DNA of 64,000 nt from Spirochaetales bacterium (GTDB lineage Bacteria; Spirochaetota; Spirochaetia; DSM-2461), in the NCBI GenBank assembly GCA_016936555.1, contig JAFGXR010000007.1:1-64000 (forward strand). Reading direction: 5' to 3'. How positions within the stretch are numbered: the first letter of the stretch is position 1; every line of letters starts with the position of its first letter. Positions 19,826 through 28,067 of this stretch are shown here, one piece after another. The notes under the pieces were generated by a model. That model did no database searches, was not told the origin of the DNA, and saw only the letters and a program-made list of their open reading frames with translations. Made by a program: the position numbers and the translations under genes.

Positions 19826-19928
19826 ACCCCTATTCTGTACCGGAAACCTATCCGGGGCAATAAAAGTGTTTGAATGCATTTTTCAAGTATTTGAAGAATT
19901 TCACGATGATTTTCTCTATACTTTCTCT

Positions 19929-20705
19929 ATGAATCACTATGATATGCACTGTCATTCAGTCCATTCGGAAGATACGGACAGCTCCCCCGACGATATGTGC
20001 CGGTCGGCCTTGGAGAAAAGTATAAAGGGGATAGCATTTACCGAACATGTGGATTTCAATCCCGCCGACAAAGGCTTCGACTACTTCGATGCCGGGACTT
20101 TTCAAACTGACATCGACAGGCTGAGACAGATTTATTCTCCGAAACTCGGTATTTTAAAGGGAATGGAGTTCAGCGAACCCCATCTCTACCCCCGGGAGTT
20201 TAGGGCTTTATCCCTGAGCTATGACTGGGATGTCATAATCGGCTCGGTACACATGATGGGCGATCGCTTCGTCGGCGATTGTATCGTCAATAATGGCGGT
20301 GAATTGAGAACGCTCTACAGGGATTACTATGCTCTTTTGCTTGATATGGTGGAAAAGGGAGGTTTTGACATTCTCGGCCATCTCGATTTCCCTAAACGGT
20401 ATTTCGGCAAAGCGGAGATTCCGGTCGACCATATAAAACCTGTTCTGAGGAATATGATAGAAAAAGGGATAGCGCTGGAAGTCAATACATCCCCCTGGAG
20501 AAAAGGACTCGATGAGTTCTCCCCGCACAGGGAAATTCTGGAATTATATGCCGGGGCGGGAGGGGAAATGATAACCCTGGGTTCCGATGCCCATATTCCC
20601 GGGGATGTAGCCGCTGATTTTAAAACAGCGGAGGAACTGATCGGGTCGATCGGTAATCTGAAAATCGGACGGTTTGAGAAGAGAAAATTTATTGAGAATG
20701 ATTAA
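19929..20705 (+). CDS. hisJ: Histidinol-phosphatase, PHP family
   Basis: 258-aa PHP-fold metal phosphatase of the HisJ/HisK type, expected to hydrolyse histidinol phosphate to histidinol. Metal-ligand motifs are MHCHSVHSE at the N-terminus, FTEHVDFNP, the GSVH segment, LGHLDFPKRYF and GSDAHIPGD. No other his genes lie nearby. I start at the ATG at 19929; longer in-frame starts extend into the divergent gene. There is no Shine-Dalgarno site, and TATACT (19917-19922) ends 6 bases before the ATG, so the message may be leaderless. Another PHP phosphoesterase activity is possible. Confidence 0.8.
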   Translation: MNHYDMHCHSVHSEDTDSSPDDMCRSALEKSIKGIAFTEHVDFNPADKGFDYFDAGTFQTDIDRLRQIYSPKLGILKGMEFSEPHLYPREFRALSLSYDWDVIIGSVHMMGDRFVGDCIVNNGGELRTLYRDYYALLLDMVEKGGFDILGHLDFPKRYFGKAEIPVDHIKPVLRNMIEKGIALEVNTSPWRKGLDEFSPHREILELYAGAGGEMITLGSDAHIPGDVAADFKTAEELIGSIGNLKIGRFEKRKFIEND

Positions 20706-20712
20706 ACAGGAA

Positions 20713-20753
20713 GGACGGGGTTGTAAAAATGGACCCATGCTACAACCCCGCCC
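20713..20753. terminator. Stem-loop between convergent hisJ and DASS genes
   Basis: GGACGGGGTTGTA and TACAACCCCGCCC form a 13-bp stem with one mismatch around a 15-base loop. Neither side has a long T run, so it is a likely but atypical transcription end for both converging genes. Confidence 0.5.
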
Positions 20754-20782
20754 TATATAAAAGAGTATATCAATAAAACAGA

Positions 20783-22231
20783 TCAGTAGAGCCCTTCTAT
20801 TGATCCCACTGTAAAAATGACCAGTGAAACAACAATTGTTGTGAATACAGTCATAATTATCCCTGATTTCGCGAAATCGCGGATTGAAAAATATCCGGCC
20901 GAATAGGGAATGACATTGGTCGGACTCGAGGTGACCAGTATAAAAGCCAGAGACGCGGTTATGGCGGCCGGCAGGGTGATGGAAAGGGCATCGAATCCCA
21001 GATTATCAGCCAGGGCGATCATTATGGGGATGACGATCGTAGCCGTAACGCTGTTGCTCGAAAGCGCCACTTTCAGGATCATGACAATGAGAACGATAGC
21101 ACCGACTCTCAGAAGAGGCGAGAAACTGCCGATTCCGCCGAGCAGAACAAAGGAGAGCCAGCCGGCGGCGCCGGACTGATAGAGCATCATGCCGATGGAA
21201 ATTCCCGTGACGACCAGGATGATCCCGCTCCACGAAACGTCCTCTTCAATTTCCTTCCACTTCAGGGAAGTGACTCCGGGAAAAAAGAAGAGAGTCGCCG
21301 TAAAAAAGACCGGCATGGATGTGGGAATGGCGATACCCAGCAATTTCTGCAGCAGACCGGATGTGAGCCAGAGCAGCACAGTCAGGAGAAAAATAACCAA
21401 TGTCAATTTCTCTTCACGGCTCATGGGCGGATAATGATCAAACTCATGGCGCAGCTCTTCTTTGGTTTTCTTCAGATGTTTCATTTCCGGCTTAAACAGA
21501 AGCATCAGAAGCCCCCAGCCGATGGGCAGAAGCAGAATCACCGCCGGGACGCCGTACATCATCCAACGGGTGAAACTCAGGTCAATGCCGGCGATTTCTT
21601 TCAGAAAGCCTATGGCTATGGGATTGGGCCCGGCTCCTGCCGGCGTTCCGATTCCCCCGATAAGAGGACCCCACACCGTTGCAATCATCAGCGCTTTTCC
21701 GAAATTGCTTTTCAGCTTGAGACACCCTTCCTCTTCCAGAATAGCCACTCCCAGAGGCAGCAGCATGGCCGCCACGGCCATATTGGTTATCCACATGGAC
21801 AGGAGGGCCCCCACCAGCATAAAACCGAATATGATCATGGCCGTACTGTTTCCCGTTCTGGAAAGCAGGAAAACGCTGATTCTTTTCCCCAGACCCGATC
21901 TGGTGATAAAGGCGGAGAGAATCAGAACCCCGATGAAGAAGGCAATTATATGGTTTCCGAATCCGACGCTGACGATATTTTTAAAGGTATCGACACGGAA
22001 AACAGCCAGCAGGACAACGCCCAGCATCCCGGTTATATGAAAGGGAATGGCTTCGGTCATCCAGAGAATGAGACAGAACAGGAGAAGCCCCATGGCAATC
22101 TGTCCTTCCTGAGTCAGAACGCCCTTACCGGCATTACGGATTGAATCGGGAACGGGAAGAACCATCATGAGAGCCATAACCACAGCGGCTATAGCGAAAT
22201 AGAGAAGTTTTTTTCCGGTTTCTTTTGTCAT
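20783..22231 (-). CDS. DASS/SLC13-family anion transporter (probable sulfoacetate exporter)
   Basis: 482-aa membrane protein with about 12 hydrophobic segments. Family signatures are WITNMAVAAMLLP in the first half and SSNSVTATIVIP plus TSSPTNVIPYSAGYF in the second, the SNT-type repeats that bind carboxylate and sodium in DASS transporters. It is the last gene of the split-transketolase operon and overlaps the SucD-like gene as ATGA. In this context the most economical role is movement of the end product sulfoacetate across the inner membrane; import of a related anion is the alternative. Function is inferred from position; the family assignment is secure. Confidence 0.85.
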   Translation of the reverse strand: MTKETGKKLLYFAIAAVVMALMMVLPVPDSIRNAGKGVLTQEGQIAMGLLLFCLILWMTEAIPFHITGMLGVVLLAVFRVDTFKNIVSVGFGNHIIAFFIGVLILSAFITRSGLGKRISVFLLSRTGNSTAMIIFGFMLVGALLSMWITNMAVAAMLLPLGVAILEEEGCLKLKSNFGKALMIATVWGPLIGGIGTPAGAGPNPIAIGFLKEIAGIDLSFTRWMMYGVPAVILLLPIGWGLLMLLFKPEMKHLKKTKEELRHEFDHYPPMSREEKLTLVIFLLTVLLWLTSGLLQKLLGIAIPTSMPVFFTATLFFFPGVTSLKWKEIEEDVSWSGIILVVTGISIGMMLYQSGAAGWLSFVLLGGIGSFSPLLRVGAIVLIVMILKVALSSNSVTATIVIPIMIALADNLGFDALSITLPAAITASLAFILVTSSPTNVIPYSAGYFSIRDFAKSGIIMTVFTTIVVSLVIFTVGSIEGLY

Positions 22232-23121
22232 CGGACTCGATCTCCCAGCAGCTCTTTGAGATAATCGCCGACAAATCGCGGTCTTTCAGCTACTTTTCCG
22301 CCGACGCTTTCGATGGCTTTGATTTTATCTTTGACCGAGCCTTTCCCTCCGGAAACAATAGCTCCGGCATGGCCCATCCGCTTTCCTTCGGGGGCGGTCC
22401 GCCCGCCGAGGAATGCCACAAGTGGCTTGGTGAAGATTCCCAGCCCTTTCATTTCAGCGCATTCCTCTTCCATGGTGCCCCCGAGCTCACCGATAATCAC
22501 AACCGCATCGGTCTGGTCATCAGCTTCATAGAGAGGCAGCATTTCGGCGAATCTGGTGCCCGGGACGGGATCTCCTCCGATACCGATCAGAGAGGATACG
22601 CCGAATCCCGCTTTAACGACCATGGCCGTAACCTCGTTGGTGAGGGATCCGCTTCTGGTCATGACACCGATTCTGCCCTGTTTATAGACCCGTTCTATCC
22701 AGTAGGGAAAGAAACCCATCATCGCTCTGCCCGGAGAAATGACTCCCGAAGTATTTCCGCCGATAACCATGGCGCCTTCCGACATGGCGGCTTTTCTTAT
22801 CTGAACAGCATCGTGGAGAGGTATTCCATCGGCTACCGTAACGATCTTTTTTATCCCCCCGTCGAGGGCTTCAAATACGGCGTCCTTTGTAAAGCGGGGC
22901 GGCACAAACAGCATGGAAGCCTCGACTTCAACCTTGTCCACAGCTCTTCTGACAGAGTGATAGACATCCCGTCCCTCCACCTGCTGCCCCTCTTTTCCGG
23001 GAGTGACGCCGGCCACGACATTGGTTCCGCAGCCTATCATATGATTGGTCCAGAAACTCCCCTCTTTACCGGTGATTCCCTGTATGAGTACTTTTGTTGT
23101 TTCGTCGATGAATATGCTCAT
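22228..23121 (-). CDS. SucD-like CoA ligase alpha subunit (SqwL/SqwK-type, sulfoacetyl-CoA to sulfoacetate)
   Basis: 297 aa; CoA-binding Rossmann domain at the N-terminus (QGITGKEGSFWTNHM) and phosphohistidine H251 in MGHAGAIVSGG. This is the alpha subunit of an ADP-forming acyl-CoA synthetase. Ordinary succinyl-CoA ligase sits in a TCA setting; here it overlaps a CoA-acylating aldehyde dehydrogenase by way of its partner subunit, as in described sulfo-transketolase clusters, where the pair makes ATP while releasing sulfoacetate. The TGKEGSFWTNHM region differs from the standard SucD GFTGxQGTFH pattern. Substrate assigned from context; succinate is the alternative. Confidence 0.8.
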   Translation of the reverse strand: MSIFIDETTKVLIQGITGKEGSFWTNHMIGCGTNVVAGVTPGKEGQQVEGRDVYHSVRRAVDKVEVEASMLFVPPRFTKDAVFEALDGGIKKIVTVADGIPLHDAVQIRKAAMSEGAMVIGGNTSGVISPGRAMMGFFPYWIERVYKQGRIGVMTRSGSLTNEVTAMVVKAGFGVSSLIGIGGDPVPGTRFAEMLPLYEADDQTDAVVIIGELGGTMEEECAEMKGLGIFTKPLVAFLGGRTAPEGKRMGHAGAIVSGGKGSVKDKIKAIESVGGKVAERPRFVGDYLKELLGDRVR

Positions 23122-24242
23122 GGCTTCTCCCCTTTGGCGATAGCAACGGCTTTACGCACCGCCTCTTCCGTATCATAGAGAGGAACCAGACCGGCTTCCT
23201 TCAGGATCCGGCTCGCGTCCTCTTCGTTGGTTCCCCGGATACAGGTTACTATGGGCCTGTCGGGCTTGAGCCGGCTTATGGCATCGACAATCCCTTCGGC
23301 CATGACATCGGCGCGGGCTATGGTCCCGAAAGTAACGACCAGAATGACTTTAGAGTCGTTTTTCAGACAGAGCTCCATAGCCCTGACGGCTTTCTTGTAG
23401 TTCGGGCCTCCGAATTCGAGGTAGTTGGCCACGGTTCCGCCTTCATAGTTGATCAGGTCGTAAACGGTTGTAGTCAAACCGGCTCCCGCGCACATAAGGC
23501 TGATATCGCCGTCGAACTGGAGATAGGGGATTCCTTCAAGAGAGGCTTCGTACTCCGCATCGGAATCGTAGTAATCCCTTGTCTTCCCGTAAGAGGGCTG
23601 ACGGAAATCCGAATTATCGTCGATCGACAGTTTCCCGTCTCCGGCTATGATATTGCCATCACCTGTAATGAAGAGGGGATTTATTTCAATCAGCTCCGCA
23701 TCGCTGGAAACGAAAGCTTTATATAGATTAGCGAGGACCGCTGAGAATTTTTTCAGCAAGTCCCCTTCCAGCCCCAGGGAGAACCCGACGTTTTTTATCT
23801 GAAATGGCATAAGGCCTCTATCGGGATCGACGTATTCCCGTATTATCCTTTCGGGGCTCTCCACGGCGAGTGTTTCGATTTCCACTCCTCCGTCCCCGCA
23901 GGCGATAATCATGTGTTTAGCTTCAACAGGATCGACGGTGATGGAGAGATAAAGTTCTGTTTTAATATCGACAGCCTGTTCAACCAGGATTTTTCTGACG
24001 TTGTATTCCGAGTCAAATAATTCTCCGCATTCTTTACGGGCCTGTGCTTCATCGCTGACAAGGCGGATAAGACCTTTTTTACCCCGTCCGCCCATGAGAA
24101 GCTGAGATTTCAAAACAATCGGAAAACTTGTTTTCGCCATGGCATCGCTCAACTCTTCAGCATTTTTAATCAGGACGCCAGCCGGTGTTTCTATTCCGAA
24201 TTTCCTGAATGTTTCCTTGGCCTGATACTCGAATAATTTCAT
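23118..24242 (-). CDS. SucC-like CoA ligase beta subunit (SqwK/SqwL-type)
   Basis: 374-aa ATP-grasp beta subunit that takes the phosphate from the alpha-subunit histidine to make ATP. It shows the N-terminal EYQAKETFRKFGIETPAG, the nucleotide-loop lysine in KSQLLMGGRGKKGLI, the metal-binding AELIEINPLFI and the C-terminal LEFGGPNYKKAVRA. Overlaps of 4 bp with both neighbours (ATGA) indicate tight coupling with the dehydrogenase upstream and the alpha subunit downstream. Together with them it would conserve one ATP per sulfoacetyl-CoA. Confidence 0.82.
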   Translation of the reverse strand: MKLFEYQAKETFRKFGIETPAGVLIKNAEELSDAMAKTSFPIVLKSQLLMGGRGKKGLIRLVSDEAQARKECGELFDSEYNVRKILVEQAVDIKTELYLSITVDPVEAKHMIIACGDGGVEIETLAVESPERIIREYVDPDRGLMPFQIKNVGFSLGLEGDLLKKFSAVLANLYKAFVSSDAELIEINPLFITGDGNIIAGDGKLSIDDNSDFRQPSYGKTRDYYDSDAEYEASLEGIPYLQFDGDISLMCAGAGLTTTVYDLINYEGGTVANYLEFGGPNYKKAVRAMELCLKNDSKVILVVTFGTIARADVMAEGIVDAISRLKPDRPIVTCIRGTNEEDASRILKEAGLVPLYDTEEAVRKAVAIAKGEKP

Positions 24243-25642
24243 TCATATCTCCTGAAGAAATCGCCCCAGATCTCTTCATCGGTCGGTCTGACCGGAGAAA
24301 ACCACTCGGAAACAAAAGTGACATTGAGAAAATGTTTATAGGTGATATTTTCCGTGGTGATATTCCCGCCCCAGGTTCCGCAGCCCAGAGTCGTGGTCGA
24401 AGCCATGCCGTTGAAAAAGTTTCCTCCGTTAGCCGGAGCCTGCGGCTGGTTTATCATAATGCGGCTGGTCCGCATATCCAGGGACATTCGCTCAACGTAG
24501 GAAGAGTTTTTCGTATGGATTCCGCAGGAGTGACCTGTTCCGCAGTTATCTGTCAGTCTGATCAGGATCTCCATGGCGCGGTCGAAACCATTGTATTTGA
24601 AAATGGTGAGGACCGGAGAGAGTTTCTCCTGGCTGAAATAATCATCTTCAATGGCATCTGCCCCTTCAACGAGGAGGATTCTTGTCCCGCCGGGCACTTT
24701 CAAACCGGCGCCGGCGGCAATTTCCTCTGCCGATTTAGCTATAATGGCGGGATTGATAGACCGGTGTCCGTTTTTTCCGGTAATCCACATCCACTCTTCA
24801 AGAGCTTTTCTCTCTTCGCCGGTACAGAGATAGGTTCCCGCAACTTCGAGCTCTTTGACGACACTGTCATAGATGCTTTCCTCGACAATGATCGAGTTCT
24901 CGGAGGAACAGGACGTGGCATTGTCAAAACACTTGCTGAGAACCACTTTATCGACGGCATCTTTCCAGTCCGCATCCTCTGCGATGATCTGCACGGAATT
25001 TCCTGGTCCGACACCATAGGCGGGGGTACCACTCGAATAGGCCGCCTTGACCATGGCGCTGCCGCCGGTAGCCAGAACCAGATCGACCTGCTTCATTAGC
25101 TCTCCGGTCGCTTCGATAGAGGGTTCCTGAACGATCTGAATAAGATCCTCGGGAGCTCCGACACGTTTCAATCCCCGGCGCATGAATTCGACAGCTTTGG
25201 CCGATGCTTTTTTAGATCGGGGATGGGGTGCGAAAATAACGGCATTTCCCCCTTTGAGTATGGAAACCCCATTGCTGGCCGGTGTTGCCGTAGGGTTTGT
25301 CACAGGAGTCAAAGCTCCGACGACCCCGACTGGCTTGGCATATTTTTTAATTTTCTTCTCAGGTATTTCCTCGATACAGCCCGTGGATTTCACCCCTTTT
25401 AAATCATTGATAACGCCGAGAACTTTCCCTTTGTGTTTAGCAATTTTATCGGGAACATTTCCCATACCGGTTTCCTCAACTGCCATTTCCGCAAGAATTT
25501 TAATATTCTCGTCATTATAGACTTCCCAGGCGACAGCCAGACAGATATCGTCAAGCTGCTGCTGGGAATAGCCGGCGGCCACAGACTGCGCCGCCCGGGC
25601 TTTTTCAACAAGAGAGGCTATCATCTGCGCTGTTTCAGCCAT
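24239..25642 (-). CDS. CoA-acylating aldehyde dehydrogenase (sulfoacetaldehyde dehydrogenase, SqwD/SauS-type)
   Basis: 467 aa, an aldehyde dehydrogenase of the acetylating (AdhE-N/EutE-like) branch: it oxidises an aldehyde with NAD(P)+ and CoA to the acyl-CoA. The catalytic cysteine lies in FDNATSCSSENS and the conserved PVTNPTATPASNGV and GTGHSCGIHT segments are present. In this operon the expected substrate is sulfoacetaldehyde from the second transketolase step. Start at 25642 with GGAGGAAGAG upstream; the ATG overlaps the end of the isomerase gene by 8 bp. Acetaldehyde or another short aldehyde is the alternative if the pathway assignment is wrong. Confidence 0.85.
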   Translation of the reverse strand: MAETAQMIASLVEKARAAQSVAAGYSQQQLDDICLAVAWEVYNDENIKILAEMAVEETGMGNVPDKIAKHKGKVLGVINDLKGVKSTGCIEEIPEKKIKKYAKPVGVVGALTPVTNPTATPASNGVSILKGGNAVIFAPHPRSKKASAKAVEFMRRGLKRVGAPEDLIQIVQEPSIEATGELMKQVDLVLATGGSAMVKAAYSSGTPAYGVGPGNSVQIIAEDADWKDAVDKVVLSKCFDNATSCSSENSIIVEESIYDSVVKELEVAGTYLCTGEERKALEEWMWITGKNGHRSINPAIIAKSAEEIAAGAGLKVPGGTRILLVEGADAIEDDYFSQEKLSPVLTIFKYNGFDRAMEILIRLTDNCGTGHSCGIHTKNSSYVERMSLDMRTSRIMINQPQAPANGGNFFNGMASTTTLGCGTWGGNITTENITYKHFLNVTFVSEWFSPVRPTDEEIWGDFFRRYE

Positions 25643-26123
25643 AGATCTCTTCCTCCAGTTTCTGGACCTCTTTAAAGGCATTGGTCAGAAAGTCTTTTTT
25701 GAATTCCATTTTCTGGGTAAAAGCCATGGAAAGCCAGGCGTCCACGATCTGAGTACCCAGGAAAGGCGCCGTGATCCATCCCCCCATGGTGATGATATTG
25801 GCGTTGTTTATGATCTTGCTCCGTTCGGCGGCAAAAACGCTGTCCACGACCGAAGCGTATACACCTTTGAATTTATTGGAGACAATGGCCATTCCCTGAC
25901 CGGTACCGCAGATAAGAATACCTTTTTCAGCCTCGCCGCTCTGCACGCACCTGGCCACTTTGGGAGCCTGTTCGAAATAGGGTTTGGGGTTCTCTTCCGA
26001 TTCAATTCCGAAATCGATCACTTCTATCGCGTCGGCATAATTTTCTTTCAGATGTTCAACGACAGCTTTTTTCAGGGGAAAACCCGATAGATCCGATGCA
26101 ATTGCCAGTTTTATTTTTTCCAT
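25635..26123 (-). CDS. RpiB/LacAB-family sugar isomerase (SqwI-type sulfoerythrose isomerase)
   Basis: 162 aa with the RpiB fold. The catalytic-base cysteine C72 is kept in LICGTGQG. Two residues that RpiB uses for its phosphorylated, ring-closed substrate are changed: the ASDHAG motif reads ASDLSG (residues 9-14), and the ring-opening His of SREHNDAN is Ile105 in SKIINNAN. Both changes fit a non-phosphorylated, open-chain substrate such as 4-deoxy-4-sulfoerythrose, which has no 4-OH to close a ring. It lies between transketolase and the aldehyde dehydrogenase, as in sulfo-transketolase clusters. The residue comparison is from memory of E. coli RpiB. Confidence 0.82.
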   Translation of the reverse strand: MEKIKLAIASDLSGFPLKKAVVEHLKENYADAIEVIDFGIESEENPKPYFEQAPKVARCVQSGEAEKGILICGTGQGMAIVSNKFKGVYASVVDSVFAAERSKIINNANIITMGGWITAPFLGTQIVDAWLSMAFTQKMEFKKDFLTNAFKEVQKLEEEIYG

Positions 26124-26139
26124 AATTTTCCGCTCCCTC

Positions 26140-27078
26140 CTATTTTCTTTTGATCAGCGCCTTGGCTTTTTCTGCAATATTTTCTTTAGTGAATCCGTAG
26201 GCTTCTTTCAGATATTCGAGCGTCCCGACCTGACCGAACTGATCTTCGACAGCGACGGCCGCCACGGGAGCGGGATATTCCTCACCGAGACACTCCGCAA
26301 CGGCGCTGAAAAGTCCGCCTTTTTTCTGATGGTTCTCACAGACCAGAACGGCGCCGGTTTTTTCAGCGCTCTCCACTACCAGTTTTCTGTCGAGAGGCTT
26401 TACTGTATGCATATCGATGACGCGGGCATTTATTCCCTCATCGGCGAGCATCTCAGCCGCGGCCAGCGCTTCGGGAACCATGACGTACCCGCTGGCGATG
26501 ATGGTCAGATCTTCCCCCTCTTTCAGAACATTGCCCTTTCCGAGAACGATCTCATCGGATTCGCCGTAGAGGGTGTATTTCCCTTTTCTCTGAAGACGCA
26601 TATACGTGCTGCCCTTATGTTCAGTCGCTTGCCTGATCAGGGATTTCAGCGATACGCTGTCGCAGGGTTCGAAAATAACCAGGCCGGGAATGCAGCGCAT
26701 GAGGCCCGTATCCTCAAAGGGCATATGGGTTCCGCCGTTGAAGGCCGCGGTAACGCCCGGATCGGTTCCCACAAGTTTTACGTTCTGCTGAGCGTAATTG
26801 GCGGAAATAAAAAACTGATCGTAGGATCTTCTGGCGGCAAAACAGCCGAAAGTGGCGGCCCAGGGGATTTTCCCGCCTGCGGACAGACCGGAAGCGACCC
26901 CGACCATATTGGCTTCGGCGACACCCACATTAAAAGCCCTCTCGGGGAATTTGTCTTTGAATGATCCGGTTCCCGTGGCTCTCATCAGATCCGCCTCGAG
27001 AACGCAGATTCTCTGATCGGCATCAGCCATTTCCATCAGAGTTTCCGTATATACATCTCTCATATCTTTATCTGACAT
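26140..27078 (-). CDS. Split transketolase, C-terminal subunit (SqwH-type)
   Basis: 312 aa: pyrimidine-binding domain (residues about 1-165; RDVYTETLMEMADADQRI, conserved Glu in VGVAEANMVGVASGLS) and the C-terminal domain (about 190-312). It pairs with the adjacent N-terminal subunit to form a TPP enzyme that moves two-carbon ketol units. Proposed reactions here are sulfofructose + glyceraldehyde-3-P to sulfoerythrose + xylulose-5-P, then sulfoerythrulose + glyceraldehyde-3-P to sulfoacetaldehyde + xylulose-5-P. Start placed at 27078 with GAGGAA upstream, 16 nt after the partner gene. Confidence 0.88.
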   Translation of the reverse strand: MSDKDMRDVYTETLMEMADADQRICVLEADLMRATGTGSFKDKFPERAFNVGVAEANMVGVASGLSAGGKIPWAATFGCFAARRSYDQFFISANYAQQNVKLVGTDPGVTAAFNGGTHMPFEDTGLMRCIPGLVIFEPCDSVSLKSLIRQATEHKGSTYMRLQRKGKYTLYGESDEIVLGKGNVLKEGEDLTIIASGYVMVPEALAAAEMLADEGINARVIDMHTVKPLDRKLVVESAEKTGAVLVCENHQKKGGLFSAVAECLGEEYPAPVAAVAVEDQFGQVGTLEYLKEAYGFTKENIAEKAKALIKRK

Positions 27079-27094
27079 CGTTATTTCCTCTTCC

Positions 27095-27913
27095 TCAACC
27101 CAGCGCTTCAATGGCTTCTTTCGCCTGTTCGTAGGTGAAAGCCATATTGTGATTGGTAATGACCCCTTCCGCGAAGGAGCAGCCTTTGCCCTTGATAGTA
27201 TCCATAATGATCATGGTCGGCTTATCCTTCGATTCCCTGGCTCTGTCGATCGCAGCGTCGAGTTCGGCGAAGCTATGGCCGTTCACCCTGTCGGTATTCC
27301 ACCCGAAAGCCTTCCATTTGGCTTCGGGATCATCTATGGACATGATTTCGCTGGTGTAGCCGTCTATCTGCATTTTGTTGTAGTCGGTAAACGCAATAAG
27401 CTTGTTGAGTCTGAACTGAGAGGCCGTCATGGCCGCTTCCCAGTTCTGCCCTTCCTGGGATTCCCCGTCTCCGATGATGGCGAAGACATTGCGCTCCGAT
27501 TTATCGAGCCTCATGGCCAGAGCCAGCCCGATGGCCGATGAAAGTCCCTGCCCGAGAGATCCGGTCGTCATATCTATTCCCGGCGTCCTGTTCATATCGC
27601 AGTGGCTGGGAAGATTGGTACCGCCCACATTGAGAGTGCGGAGCCATTGTTCGGGAAAAAAGCCTTTCTGAGCCAGAGTGCTGTACAGCGCCGGCCCGGC
27701 ATGACCTTTGGAGAGGACGAGCTTGTCCCGGTCTTCCATTTTCGGATTGGAGGGATCCACATGCATTTTCCTGTAATAGAGAATGGTCAGCAGATCGGCA
27801 ATGGACATGGCGCCGCCTATATGCCCGACTCCGAGAAAACCGATAGAATCTATGGTTTTTTTTCTGATATCTTTCGCCAGATCTTCAAGATCTTTGTATT
27901 TGTTTTCAGACAT
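27095..27913 (-). CDS. Split transketolase, N-terminal subunit (SqwG-type)
   Basis: 272 aa: the pyrophosphate-binding half of transketolase. The TPP motif runs from GDGESQEGQNWEA to the following Asn in FTDYNKMQIDG; GHIGGAMS, LSKGHAGPALY and TTGSLGQGLS are typical. Split transketolases also serve ordinary pentose metabolism, so the specific role comes from its neighbours. First gene of the leftward seven-gene operon; its upstream region shares a TTACTTAC box with the ROK gene and the ABC transporter promoter. Confidence 0.88.
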   Translation of the reverse strand: MSENKYKDLEDLAKDIRKKTIDSIGFLGVGHIGGAMSIADLLTILYYRKMHVDPSNPKMEDRDKLVLSKGHAGPALYSTLAQKGFFPEQWLRTLNVGGTNLPSHCDMNRTPGIDMTTGSLGQGLSSAIGLALAMRLDKSERNVFAIIGDGESQEGQNWEAAMTASQFRLNKLIAFTDYNKMQIDGYTSEIMSIDDPEAKWKAFGWNTDRVNGHSFAELDAAIDRARESKDKPTMIIMDTIKGKGCSFAEGVITNHNMAFTYEQAKEAIEALG

Positions 27914-27930
27914 CTCAACTCCTGATTTAG

Positions 27931-27988
27931 TTACTTACTGTAAATAAATAATTAAATACAAATTATCACTCTCCGGGGATTCTGTAAA
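27931..27988 (-). promoter_or_regulatory. Promoter and operator of the split-transketolase operon
   Basis: On the minus strand TTTACA (27988-27983), 17 bases and TAATTT (27965-27960) form a plausible promoter. Just downstream, at 27931-27947, lies TTACTTAC-T-GTAAATAA, an imperfect palindrome that shares TTACTTAC with two other sites in the locus. In this position a bound repressor would block elongation. Confidence 0.6.
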
Positions 27989-28007
27989 GCGAATTTGATT
28001 TTGATTG

Positions 28008-28055
28008 TTGCAAAAAAAACAAAAAAGCTGTTAAAATAAATTAAAACTTACTTAC
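28008..28055 (+). promoter_or_regulatory. Promoter of the ROK regulator with a TTACTTAC box
   Basis: TTGCAA (28008-28013), 18 bases and TAAAAT (28032-28037) precede TTACTTAC at 28048-28055, which lies near the expected transcription start and 12 bases before the ATG. Suggests autoregulation. Confidence 0.5.
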
Positions 28056-28067
28056 AGGAAGAAATAA

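Noticed and set aside
22225-23178. 317-codon plus-strand frame opposite the SucD-like gene
   Set aside because: Antisense shadow; the minus-strand frame has a full set of SucD motifs.
22228-24242. Reading the SucC/SucD pair as a TCA-cycle succinyl-CoA ligase
   Set aside because: No TCA genes nearby; the ATGA coupling to an aldehyde dehydrogenase and an anion transporter fits a pathway-specific acyl-CoA ligase better.
27078-27913. Reading the split transketolase as a standard pentose-phosphate enzyme
   Set aside because: Possible for the pair alone, but overlap with a CoA-acylating dehydrogenase, CoA ligase and a modified RpiB points to a dedicated catabolic role.
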